Assembly: GCA_022566515.1 (NCBI GenBank)
Contig: JADFIT010000020.1
Location: 1 to 34,510, forward strand
DNA from: Gemmatimonadota bacterium
Lineage (GTDB): Bacteria; Gemmatimonadota; Gemmatimonadetes; Gemmatimonadales; GWC2-71-9
Length of the DNA stretch: 34,510 bases
Direction: 5' to 3'
Shown: in pieces, positions 9,909 through 17,385 of the stretch
How positions within the stretch are numbered: the stretch's first letter is position 1
Layout of the letters: each line of letters opens with the position of its first letter
Program-made: the position numbers and the translations under genes
Notes under the pieces: generated by a model
The model's database searches: none
Told to the model about the DNA's origin: nothing
Seen by the model: the letters and a program-made list of their open reading frames with translations, nothing else

Positions 9909-10304
9909 ATGACCATCACCGTTCCCAGCGAACTCGAGATCGTGGAACAGACAGTCGATATAGTGGCTCGCTATTGCCTGGCGTGCGGCCTTTCGGTAAG
10001 AGCGGTGCGGTTCAACCTGCGTGTGGCGCTGTCCGAGGCGCTGGCCAATGCAATCGTCTACGGGAACAGACTCGATCCGGGCAAACGTGTACATGTGACG
10101 CTTCGTCGACACGGTGAAGGCGTCGCGGTTAGCGTGCAGGATCAGGGCAGCGGATTCGATCCCCGCTGCATCCCCGATCCTAGGCATCCAGACTACCTCG
10201 AGCGCTCCGAGGGTCGCGGTCTGCTCCTCATCAAAGAACTCGTCGACCACCTTGCCTTTAACGAAAAAGGGAACTCCGTCTGCATGACGCTCCGCCGCGC
10301 CTGA
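9909..10304 (+). CDS. Anti-sigma regulatory factor, HATPase_c (RsbW/SpoIIAB-like serine kinase)
   Basis: VALSEALANAIVYGN (N box), VQDQGSGFDP (G1 box), EGRGLLLIKELVD (G2). ATG 9909 is preceded by AGAAGG; 9831 is an alternative start. Confidence 0.87.
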   Translation: MTITVPSELEIVEQTVDIVARYCLACGLSVRAVRFNLRVALSEALANAIVYGNRLDPGKRVHVTLRRHGEGVAVSVQDQGSGFDPRCIPDPRHPDYLERSEGRGLLLIKELVDHLAFNEKGNSVCMTLRRA

Positions 10305-10336
10305 GCCGACTCGACACCGCACTGCGCGCACTCAGT

Positions 10337-11854
10337 TTGCTGGTGGGGGCTGACGTGCGCCTGTGGCGGGCCAGCGATGGTGCCCTGCAACTCGTGGCGG
10401 GGGTCCCTCTCCCACCTGACGCATCCACTCCCGTCGTGCCATCACAAGCAGGTGCGGACCCAAGACTGACCGCCCTGCCCGGCGCTCCCGACTACTACTG
10501 CCAATTCGACGGTCCCGGAGATGACGCCCAGTTGGCAGTACTGGTCGCGCGCCTGCTAGACAGCGAACGAGAGACGATGCAGGTGGCAGCAGAGCTGACG
10601 CACCGGTACGAAGAGATCGACCTCCTCTACACGATCAGTGAAGTCCTCGGTCGTACGATCGACTTGAAGGAGGCGGCCAACGTGATCGTGCGGGAAGTGA
10701 GTGCGGTAGTGAGTGCGCGACGCTCTTCCATACTAGTCTATGATCCTGAGACGTTAGAACTCCGCGCAGTCGCGGGCTGGGGCATTGACGTTAGCGACTT
10801 CCAGCCCATCTCCGTGGAAGACCAGTCGTCCGTCGCCGCACGGGTGTTCCGGGAAGGACGCGCGATCCGCGCAGGCGTCCCAGGAGAGAAAGACGGCGCA
10901 ACCTCCAACTCCGCCGATCGGTCCTACCGTGGGAACGCGTTCCTGTCGGTGCCCATTGTCTATCCTGATTCCAGCGGAACGCCGCGCCCCGTGGGTGTCA
11001 TCAATCTGACCGATCGCATGGAGCAGGACGCCTTCGATGAGGCCCACGTAAAGCTCGTCACCGCCGTGGCGCACCTTATCGGAGCGGCAATCGAGAACGC
11101 CCGCCTGGTTGTGCTGGATCAACAACGACAGCGCGTACGCCGGGAACTGGAGCTGGCGCACGATCTCCAACTGCGCCTGCTTCCCGCACCGGCGCTGCTC
11201 GAGGCCGAAGTCGACGTCGGGGCGAAATTCAGGCCCGCCGAAAGTGTGGGCGGAGACTTCTACCAGTTCGTCCGGCTCCCTGCGTCACAGGTCGGGATCA
11301 TGCTGGGCGACGTGTCGTCCCATGGCTTTTCGGCTGCGCTCATCATGGCCCTGGTCCTGTCGGCCGCGGCCATCCACGCGGTTACCGCCGAGTCGCCGGA
11401 GATAGCTCTCGAAAAGTTGCTCTCTTCCGTGAAGTCGGAGTTGGCTGGGGCGGAGATGCACGTGGCACTCTTCTACGGTGTGGCCGATGGCGACAACGGG
11501 CTGCTCCGGTTTGCCAACGCCGGGCATCCCCATGCGTTCCGGCTGCCCGCCAACGGCCCGGTGGAGCGGCTCGAAGCGACGGCTCCCCCACTGGGCCTCG
11601 GAGCCGACGACGAGATCTCGGGGGGACGTGTGTCGTGGCAGCGGGGGGCAGACCTGCTGCTGCTGTTTTCCGACGGGATCACAGAAGCGAGAAACGTTTC
11701 CGGCGAGGCGTTTGGCGAGGCGCGTGTAATCGACGTTGTACGGGCCGCTGGCAAGCAGCCCGCTGAAGATATTGTCAACGCCGTCTTTGCGGAGGTGGAT
11801 TCTTTTTGCAGCGCCAGGGCGGACGATCAAACCGTCGTAGTGCTGAAAGCCTGA
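10337..11854 (+). CDS. GAF domain-containing SpoIIE/RsbU-type PP2C serine phosphatase
   Basis: GAF region (LLYTISEVLGRTIDLKEAANVIVREV...VINLTDR) then PP2C (FRPAESVGGDFYQFV, MLGDVSSHGFSAALIMALV, FANAGHPHAFRL, LLLFSDGITEARN, DDQTVVVLK). Start uncertain; frame is open upstream. Confidence 0.88.
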   Translation: MLVGADVRLWRASDGALQLVAGVPLPPDASTPVVPSQAGADPRLTALPGAPDYYCQFDGPGDDAQLAVLVARLLDSERETMQVAAELTHRYEEIDLLYTISEVLGRTIDLKEAANVIVREVSAVVSARRSSILVYDPETLELRAVAGWGIDVSDFQPISVEDQSSVAARVFREGRAIRAGVPGEKDGATSNSADRSYRGNAFLSVPIVYPDSSGTPRPVGVINLTDRMEQDAFDEAHVKLVTAVAHLIGAAIENARLVVLDQQRQRVRRELELAHDLQLRLLPAPALLEAEVDVGAKFRPAESVGGDFYQFVRLPASQVGIMLGDVSSHGFSAALIMALVLSAAAIHAVTAESPEIALEKLLSSVKSELAGAEMHVALFYGVADGDNGLLRFANAGHPHAFRLPANGPVERLEATAPPLGLGADDEISGGRVSWQRGADLLLLFSDGITEARNVSGEAFGEARVIDVVRAAGKQPAEDIVNAVFAEVDSFCSARADDQTVVVLKA

Positions 11855-12640
11855 GTGGGACGGCGACTCGGTCAACACTTCTTGCACGATCCCGCCATCC
11901 TCGATCGGATAGTGGATGCGCTGGATCCGAGTCTCGACGACCAGGTAGTCGAGATTGGTGCCGGGAAGGGCACGCTCACGGGTCGGTTGGCTGCTCGCGT
12001 CGGCTCCGTGGTTGCCATCGAGCGCGATAAATGGCTGGCGGAGAAACTCCAAGCGACGGCACCCGAAAACTGCCGCATCGTTCTCGGTGACGCTCTAGAG
12101 ATCGACTGGCACGCTCACCTGCCACAGCCCGTCGAAGACGCGTCGTACAAGGTGGTCGGCAATATTCCCTATTCAATCACCACTCCCCTCATCGACAAGG
12201 CGCTGGCCGAACCGCTGCCGAGCGTGATCACCTTTCTCGTGCAAAAAGAAGTTGGTGAGCGACTGGAGGCCGCGCCGGGTTCGAAGACGTATGGAGCCCT
12301 CTCCGTGGGGGTGCAGTCAGTGGTGTCGGTGGAGCGCCTCCTCTCGGTGCGTCCGGGATCGTTCCGTCCACCGCCCAAGGTGGATTCCGTGCTGGTGCGC
12401 CTGAAACCCCTTGCCGACCCGCTGACTGTTTCGGGCGAGAGAGGCCCCTTTCGCCGCTTCGTCACAGGCCTGTTCGGCCAGCGCCGCAAGCAGCTGGCTC
12501 GCGCCCTCCGGACGGTGACCGGGAAGGGGCCAGCCGACGTCAGCCGCGTGCTCGACGAACTCGGACTGGATCGTGAGACCCGCGCAGAAGTACTGACACC
12601 CGAGGAATTTGTGGACTTGTTCAGGCTCGCGAGTCGTTGA
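11855..12640 (+). CDS. rsmA: 16S rRNA (adenine(1518)-N(6)/adenine(1519)-N(6))-dimethyltransferase
   Basis: GRRLGQHFLHDPAILDRIV, VVEIGAGKGTLT, VVGNIPYSITTPLI, FRPPPKVDSVLVRL. Confidence 0.95.
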   Translation: MGRRLGQHFLHDPAILDRIVDALDPSLDDQVVEIGAGKGTLTGRLAARVGSVVAIERDKWLAEKLQATAPENCRIVLGDALEIDWHAHLPQPVEDASYKVVGNIPYSITTPLIDKALAEPLPSVITFLVQKEVGERLEAAPGSKTYGALSVGVQSVVSVERLLSVRPGSFRPPPKVDSVLVRLKPLADPLTVSGERGPFRRFVTGLFGQRRKQLARALRTVTGKGPADVSRVLDELGLDRETRAEVLTPEEFVDLFRLASR

Positions 12641-12665
12641 CGGTTTCCGGCGGATCGGCTAAGTT
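12637..12665 (+). promoter_or_regulatory. Putative sigma70-type promoter of rex (TTGACG-N17-TAAGTT)
   Basis: -35 TTGACG at 12637-12642, 17-nt spacer, -10-like TAAGTT at 12660-12665. Confidence 0.45.
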
Positions 12666-12681
12666 GTGAAAAATTTCACAA
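12664..12681. promoter_or_regulatory. Rex operator (ROP box) upstream of rex
   Basis: TTGTGAA-AAAT-TTCACAA, exact match to the established Rex consensus TTGTGAANNNNTTCACAA. Confidence 0.9.
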
Positions 12682-12685
12682 AATC

Positions 12686-13306
12686 ATGCGCAAAATCGCC
12701 GAGTCGACAGTCCGCCGCCTCTCTCTATACCTGCGGTTCCTCGAAGAATTCGAGGAGCAGGGGGTGGATACCGTCAGTTCAGAAGCACTCGCTACCCGCG
12801 GCGGAACCACCTCCGCTCAGGTTAGGAAAGATCTGTCATTCTTCGGGTCGTTCGGCAAACGGGGCCTGGGATACTCCGTGCCGGAACTCGCCTCCCGGTT
12901 GCGAGACATCCTCGGCCTGGGCAAGACCTACCGAGTGGCCGTGATCGGCGCCGGTAACATCGGCGCGGCGATGGTCCATTTCCGGGGCTTTGAAAAACAC
13001 GGGTTTTGCGTGGTCTCGTTGTACGACGCCGATCCCAAGAAGATCGGGCGGAAGCGCAGCAATCTCGTCGTTCGTGACCAGATGTCGATCGAGGGGGACA
13101 TCTCGCAGGAGCCCATCGATATGGCGATCATCGTGACCCCGGCTTCCGCAGCGCAGGGGCTGGTGGATCGGTTGGTGCAGGTAGGTGTCAAGGCGTTTCT
13201 CAATTTTGCGCCGGTGCAGTTGCGGGTGCCCGACGACGTTGTGGTGAAGAACGTGAGCCTGGCCCTAGAGCTGGAGGCGTTGAGCTACGGCCTCAGGAAT
13301 CGCTAG
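12686..13306 (+). CDS. rex: Redox-sensing transcriptional repressor Rex
   Basis: RRLSLYLRFLEEF..., SAQVRKDLSFFGSFGKRGLGY, VIGAGNIGAAM, NFAPVQLRVPDDVVVKNVSLALELEALSY. Confidence 0.96.
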   Translation: MRKIAESTVRRLSLYLRFLEEFEEQGVDTVSSEALATRGGTTSAQVRKDLSFFGSFGKRGLGYSVPELASRLRDILGLGKTYRVAVIGAGNIGAAMVHFRGFEKHGFCVVSLYDADPKKIGRKRSNLVVRDQMSIEGDISQEPIDMAIIVTPASAAQGLVDRLVQVGVKAFLNFAPVQLRVPDDVVVKNVSLALELEALSYGLRNR

Positions 13307-13307
13307 A

Positions 13308-13345
13308 CCCCTCTCCCCTCTCCCCTCTCCCCTCTCCCCGGGGAG
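13308..13345 (-). repeat. Intergenic C4-TCT heptamer array ending in palindrome CTCCCCGGGGAG
   Basis: Five CCCC tracts spaced by TCT, then GGGGAG. Its reverse complement closely matches the pta-internal repeat at 8884-8927. Confidence 0.9.
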
Positions 13346-13370
13346 GTGTGAGGCTGGGTAGATTGCCCCC

Positions 13371-14603
13371 ATGCCCCCCGTTCACATTTCCTCGGAAATC
13401 GGTCAGCTCCGGGACGTCTTGGTTCATGAGCCCGGGAAGGAAGTCCTCGCCGTAACACCCGGCACCCGAAGAGACTTTCTCTACGAAGACATCATCGAAC
13501 TCGAAACGGCACGTTCGGAGCATCGCAAGATGGTGGCGGTGCTGGAGCGGTTTGCCACCGTGTACCAGACCCGCGACCTGCTGCGCGACATCGCCGGTCA
13601 TGAGGACGTGCGAGAGCTTCTGGCGGCGCGCACCGCGTTTGCGGCTCCGTCCGGCGCGCTTGCCAAGCAGCTGGTAGATCGGCCCGCCGAGGAGCTGGTG
13701 AAAATGTTGGTCGAAGGCACCGAGGAACCGGTCGGCCCCATCGCCCAGCTGCTCAACCAAGGCGGGTACTGCTTGCCTCCGCTCCCGAATCTCTTTTTTA
13801 CGCGCGACGTGGGGATCGTCATCGACGGGCATGTCATCATCGGGGCGATGCGCCACGGGGCGAGGTGGTCAGAAGAATTGCTCGTGAAGGCTTTGTTCGC
13901 CCACCATCCTCTGCTCGAGAACAGCGGTATTCTGTATGACGGCTCGGACGAGCGAAGGTTGGATTACACGATCGAGGGCGGTGACGTACATCCGGTGCGC
14001 AGCGACCTGTTGATTGTCGGGATGAGCGACCGGACGAGCGCGATGGGGCTGGATCAGTTGTGCGATCTGGTGTTCGAAAATTGTGGCATCTCCGACGTCA
14101 TCGTTGTTGTCATGCCGGATGAGCCGACCGCCATTCATCTCGACATGATCTTTACGCAGGTCGATCGCGGGCTATGTGTGGTTTCCCCGCATCAGTTCAT
14201 CGGCCCAGCGCGACTTGCGGTGCTGCACCGGAGAAAGGCACAGGCGAGCACGCATGAGATGCCCAACTTCTTCGCCGCACTGGAGGCAGTGGACTTCGCT
14301 CTCGAACCGATTCTGTGCGGGGGGACGAAGCGGCAATCGCAGGAGCGGGAGCAGTGGGCTTCCGGCTGCAACGTGCTGACCCTGAGGCCGGGGGTGACAC
14401 TGGCGTACCGGCGCAATGAAGCCACACTGGCCGAGTTCGAGAAAGCCGGCTTTCGGATATTGGAGTCAGAGCCCTTCCTGCTGGGTGAAGAGGACCTCGA
14501 GGAGGGGGAGCGAGCAGTCATCACCATGCGGGGGAGCGAATTGGTACGGGGTGGGGGTGGCCCGCGATGCATGACATTGCCTCTTAGGCGGGATCGGGTT
14601 TGA
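13371..14603 (+). CDS. arcA: Arginine deiminase
   Basis: RDVLVHEPGKE, LPNLFFTRD, YTIEGGDVHP, IHLDMIFTQVD, GCNVLTLRPG, GGGGPRCMTLPLRRD. Confidence 0.93.
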   Translation: MPPVHISSEIGQLRDVLVHEPGKEVLAVTPGTRRDFLYEDIIELETARSEHRKMVAVLERFATVYQTRDLLRDIAGHEDVRELLAARTAFAAPSGALAKQLVDRPAEELVKMLVEGTEEPVGPIAQLLNQGGYCLPPLPNLFFTRDVGIVIDGHVIIGAMRHGARWSEELLVKALFAHHPLLENSGILYDGSDERRLDYTIEGGDVHPVRSDLLIVGMSDRTSAMGLDQLCDLVFENCGISDVIVVVMPDEPTAIHLDMIFTQVDRGLCVVSPHQFIGPARLAVLHRRKAQASTHEMPNFFAALEAVDFALEPILCGGTKRQSQEREQWASGCNVLTLRPGVTLAYRRNEATLAEFEKAGFRILESEPFLLGEEDLEEGERAVITMRGSELVRGGGGPRCMTLPLRRDRV

Positions 14604-15460
14604 GCACCGGAGGGATTCACACCCAACAGAGTGGAACGCTCGTCGACCGGGCTCTCGAATTCCTCGGAGCCGGCCCCGCCGATAGTATCTCGCTAGCCCG
14701 CGACGTCCTCGGAGTACCGGCCGCCACGCCGCTCATCGCCGATCGATTGGCTGCCGCCCTGCTGGGATCAGACCCCCGAGTGCGGCGCCGGGTGGACTCC
14801 CGTTGGGAGTTGGTTCGGGAGGTGGTGGGCTCTCCACGCCTGGTCGACTGCGCGTTCGCCGTGGTCGATGTCGAGACGACGGGGACGAGCCCCTTACGCG
14901 GTGACCGCGTCATCGAGATTGCCGTAGCGGTACTTTCCGGCGGCGCGGTGGGAGTGGTCCTCGATACGTTGGTCAATCCCGAGCGGCAAATCCCCCGGGT
15001 AGTTACGGGCATCACCCGGATCGCCTATGACGATGTGCGCGACAAGCCCGTCTTTGGGGAGATCGCCGATCAGGTTGTTGACGCTCTCGCCGGCCGGATC
15101 TTCGTGGCCCACAACATGCGGTTTGATTGGTCGTTCGTATCGAATGAAATCCGTCGCACACTCCACCTGGCTCTCGACGGACCTCGGCTCTGCACCGTCA
15201 GGCTGGCCCGGCGTCTCCTTCCGGGTCTCCGGTCCCGCAATCTAGACAGTGTTGCGCAGTATTTCGGCGTCGAAATTGAGAATCGACACCGTGCGGCCGG
15301 CGACGCCACCGCCACCGCGTGGATCCTCTCCCGTCTCCTGGACCTGGCTGCCGAGAGGGGAATCGACACGCTTCGCGAACTCGAGGAACTAACTCGCCGC
15401 GCCAAGCGAAAGAAACGCAAGAAGCTGAGGGCGCTTCCCGCGCCCATGGAGGAGGCATGA
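14600..15460 (+). CDS. DnaQ-like DEDDh 3'-5' exonuclease with N-terminal winged-helix-like extension
   Basis: FAVVDVETTG (ExoI), VAHNMRFDWSFV (ExoII), HRAAGDATATAWI (ExoIII). About 75-aa N-terminal extension and a basic tail. TTGA overlap with arcA. Confidence 0.88.
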   Translation: MSTGGIHTQQSGTLVDRALEFLGAGPADSISLARDVLGVPAATPLIADRLAAALLGSDPRVRRRVDSRWELVREVVGSPRLVDCAFAVVDVETTGTSPLRGDRVIEIAVAVLSGGAVGVVLDTLVNPERQIPRVVTGITRIAYDDVRDKPVFGEIADQVVDALAGRIFVAHNMRFDWSFVSNEIRRTLHLALDGPRLCTVRLARRLLPGLRSRNLDSVAQYFGVEIENRHRAAGDATATAWILSRLLDLAAERGIDTLRELEELTRRAKRKKRKKLRALPAPMEEA

Positions 15461-16341
15461 GTCTGGTCACGACGTTCCGGGTCGGCGGCCTCACCTGCCA
15501 CACCTTGGAGGGCGGCCGCCAGCGGCTCGACGGCGGGGCGATGTTCGGCGTGGTTCCCAAGCCGCTCTGGAGCCGCCGCATCGCCGCGGACGACAAGAAC
15601 CGGATTCCCCTCGCCCTCCGCTGCCTCCTCGTGGAACACGACGACGGCCTCCTGCTCATAGACACGGGGATCGGCAACAAGGAATCCGAGAAATTCCGTG
15701 ACATCTACGGTGTGGAGAACACTGGGACGGCCGGACCCACCCAGCTGGACGATGCTCTTGCGGAAATAGGCTTCGCGGCGGCCGACGTGCGCTACGTGGT
15801 CAACACTCATCTGCATTTTGACCATGCCGGCGGCAACACGTTCCTGCCCGGCGATGCCCCACCGGAAGCTGAGGGCCGGGTGGCGTTTCCCAACGCGACG
15901 TACGTAGTGCAGGCGGCTGACCTCGAATTCGGGATGCAGGGTAACGAGCGGATCGCCGCGAGCTATCTCTCCAGGAACTTCGCCCCTGTGGTGGCCGCCG
16001 GCCTCTGGAGATTGCTGCATGGTGACGAGGAGGTCGTTCCGGGAGTTCAGGCGGTGCTCACCCCGGGACACGTCCCCCATCACCAGTCCATCTTGATCTC
16101 CGATGCCGGAGAAACCGCGTGCTTTCTGGGGGACCTGGTGCCCACGACCGCGCACCTGCCGCTGCCGTGGATCATGGGGTACGACCTGGAGCCGTTGGTG
16201 ACGTTGGAGAACAAGAGACGGCTTCTCACGCAAGCCGAGGCCGAGGGGTGGATCCTGGTATTCGAGCACGATCCGGAGCGCGGGCTGGGGCGGGTGGTCA
16301 GGGAAGGTAAGTCCTTTGGATTTCAAGCATTCGAGAGTTGA
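15457..16341 (+). CDS. MBL-fold metallohydrolase
   Basis: LLIDTGIGN, NTHLHFDHAGGNT, VLTPGHVPHHQSI, FLGDLVPTTAH. ATGA overlap supports start 15457. Confidence 0.88.
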   Translation: MSLVTTFRVGGLTCHTLEGGRQRLDGGAMFGVVPKPLWSRRIAADDKNRIPLALRCLLVEHDDGLLLIDTGIGNKESEKFRDIYGVENTGTAGPTQLDDALAEIGFAAADVRYVVNTHLHFDHAGGNTFLPGDAPPEAEGRVAFPNATYVVQAADLEFGMQGNERIAASYLSRNFAPVVAAGLWRLLHGDEEVVPGVQAVLTPGHVPHHQSILISDAGETACFLGDLVPTTAHLPLPWIMGYDLEPLVTLENKRRLLTQAEAEGWILVFEHDPERGLGRVVREGKSFGFQAFES

Positions 16342-16366
16342 CACTCCCACTGGGTTGAGGTAGGTT
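16338..16366 (+). promoter_or_regulatory. Putative promoter of infC operon (TTGACA-N17-TAGGTT)
   Basis: Perfect -35 TTGACA at 16338-16343, 17-nt spacer, TAGGTT at 16361-16366; same layout as the rex promoter candidate. Confidence 0.5.
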
Positions 16367-16372
16367 CGTTTC

Positions 16373-16550
16373 CACAATGAGCGAAGCAAGCGCTGAGGCG
16401 CTTCACCCTTTTAGCCGCCGATAGGCGAGCGTTCAGGGTTCCAATGACGTAGCCGGGCCGCATGGATTCCCGGCGTGGCGGCGGATTCCCTGGAACAGGG
16501 ATCCGTTTTTTTTTGGGAAAGATTTGGGATGACACCAGGAGGTAGCTTCA
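16373..16550 (+). promoter_or_regulatory. Structured 5' leader of infC operon, candidate attenuator
   Basis: Two copies of GGATTCCC (16464-16471, 16483-16490) and two of CAGGG[T/A]TCC (16434-16442, 16496-16504) that can pair alternatively, followed by a T9 tract and then AGGAGG at 16537-16542. Confidence 0.55.
16482..16514 (+). terminator. Rho-independent terminator or attenuator ahead of infC
   Basis: CGGATTCCCTG-GAA-CAGGGATCCG followed by TTTTTTTTT; 10-bp stem with one bulged nt. Confidence 0.85.
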
Positions 16551-17087
16551 CTGGCATACCAGAATAGGCAAGCACCACAGCGCGAACCCCGCACACGTGT
16601 GAACAGCCAGATTCGCATCAGCCCCGTGAGGGTGATTGCCGACGGGGGTGATCAGCTTGGTGTGATGCCGGTGGAAGAAGCGTTGAAAGAAGCTGTTGAG
16701 CGGGGGTTGGATCTCGTAGAGGTTGCCCCGACGGCCCGCCCACCCGTGGTCAAGATCATGGATTACGGGAAGTACCGTTACGAGCAAGACAAGGCAGCCA
16801 AAGCGGCGAAGAAAAAACAGCACGTGATTCACATGAAGGAGGTCAAGTTCAGGCCGGGCATCAGCATACACGACTTCGATTTCAAGGTGCGACACGCGCG
16901 GGTGTTTCTTGGGCAGGGCAACAAGGTGAAGCTCACCATGATGTTCCGGGGACGGCAAGTCACGCACCCCGAGTTGGGTCAGGAGGTGTTGGCGCGGGTT
17001 CTGGAGGAATTGCAGGACCTTGCCAAGGTGGAGGTACAGCCGAAGCTCGAGGGCCGCAACATGACGATGGTGCTGGCGCCGAAATAG
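16551..17087 (+). CDS. infC: Translation initiation factor IF-3, likely CTG start
   Basis: IRISPVRVIADGGDQLGVMPVEEAL, VEVAPTARPPVVKIMDYGKYRYEQ, MMFRGRQVTHPELG, EGRNMTMVLAPK. AGGAGG 8 nt upstream of in-frame CTG 16551; the listed ORF start GTG 16599 lacks an SD. Confidence 0.85.
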   Translation: MAYQNRQAPQREPRTRVNSQIRISPVRVIADGGDQLGVMPVEEALKEAVERGLDLVEVAPTARPPVVKIMDYGKYRYEQDKAAKAAKKKQHVIHMKEVKFRPGISIHDFDFKVRHARVFLGQGNKVKLTMMFRGRQVTHPELGQEVLARVLEELQDLAKVEVQPKLEGRNMTMVLAPK

Positions 17088-17183
17088 GACGACAGGCGGT
17101 AGGGCGGTAGGTGATGGGCGATCCGCCGAAATAACTTGGAGACGACAACTACGTTCGTGGGACAGCGGACGGAGGTGATAAAG

Positions 17184-17378
17184 ATGCCTAAAATGAAAAC
17201 CAAGCGATCGGCCGCGAAGCGCTTCAAGGTCACGGGCACCGGCAAGATTACCAGGCGTAGGGCGTTCAAGAGCCACCTTCTCACAAAGAAACATCCGAAG
17301 CGGAAGCGCCGTCTTCGTCAGGGGACCGTCATGTCCCCCGCCGACCAGCCACGGATTCGCAAACTGCTCGGCTTGTAG
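17184..17378 (+). CDS. rpmI: 50S ribosomal protein L35
   Basis: [47 protein letters not shown] upstream. Confidence 0.97.
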   Translation: MPKMKTKRSAAKRFKVTGTGKITRRRAFKSHLLTKKHPKRKRRLRQGTVMSPADQPRIRKLLGL

Positions 17379-17385
17379 GGGGAGC

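Noticed and set aside
15070-16389. Long antisense ORFs (e.g. 15070-16389, 24377-25321, 1388-2173, 27702-28463, 19862-20926 on minus strand)
   Set aside because: They lie opposite well-identified conserved genes and their proteins have no recognisable motifs; typical by-products of high-GC codon usage.
16377-16424. Leader peptide MSEASAEALHPFSRR for Phe attenuation
   Set aside because: Contains a single Phe and no well-placed SD; not a convincing pheM/pheL-type leader.
16373-16550. T-box riboswitch upstream of infC/pheST
   Set aside because: No TGGNACCGCG-type T-box sequence or recognisable specifier loop; the leader is better described as a generic terminator/antiterminator candidate.
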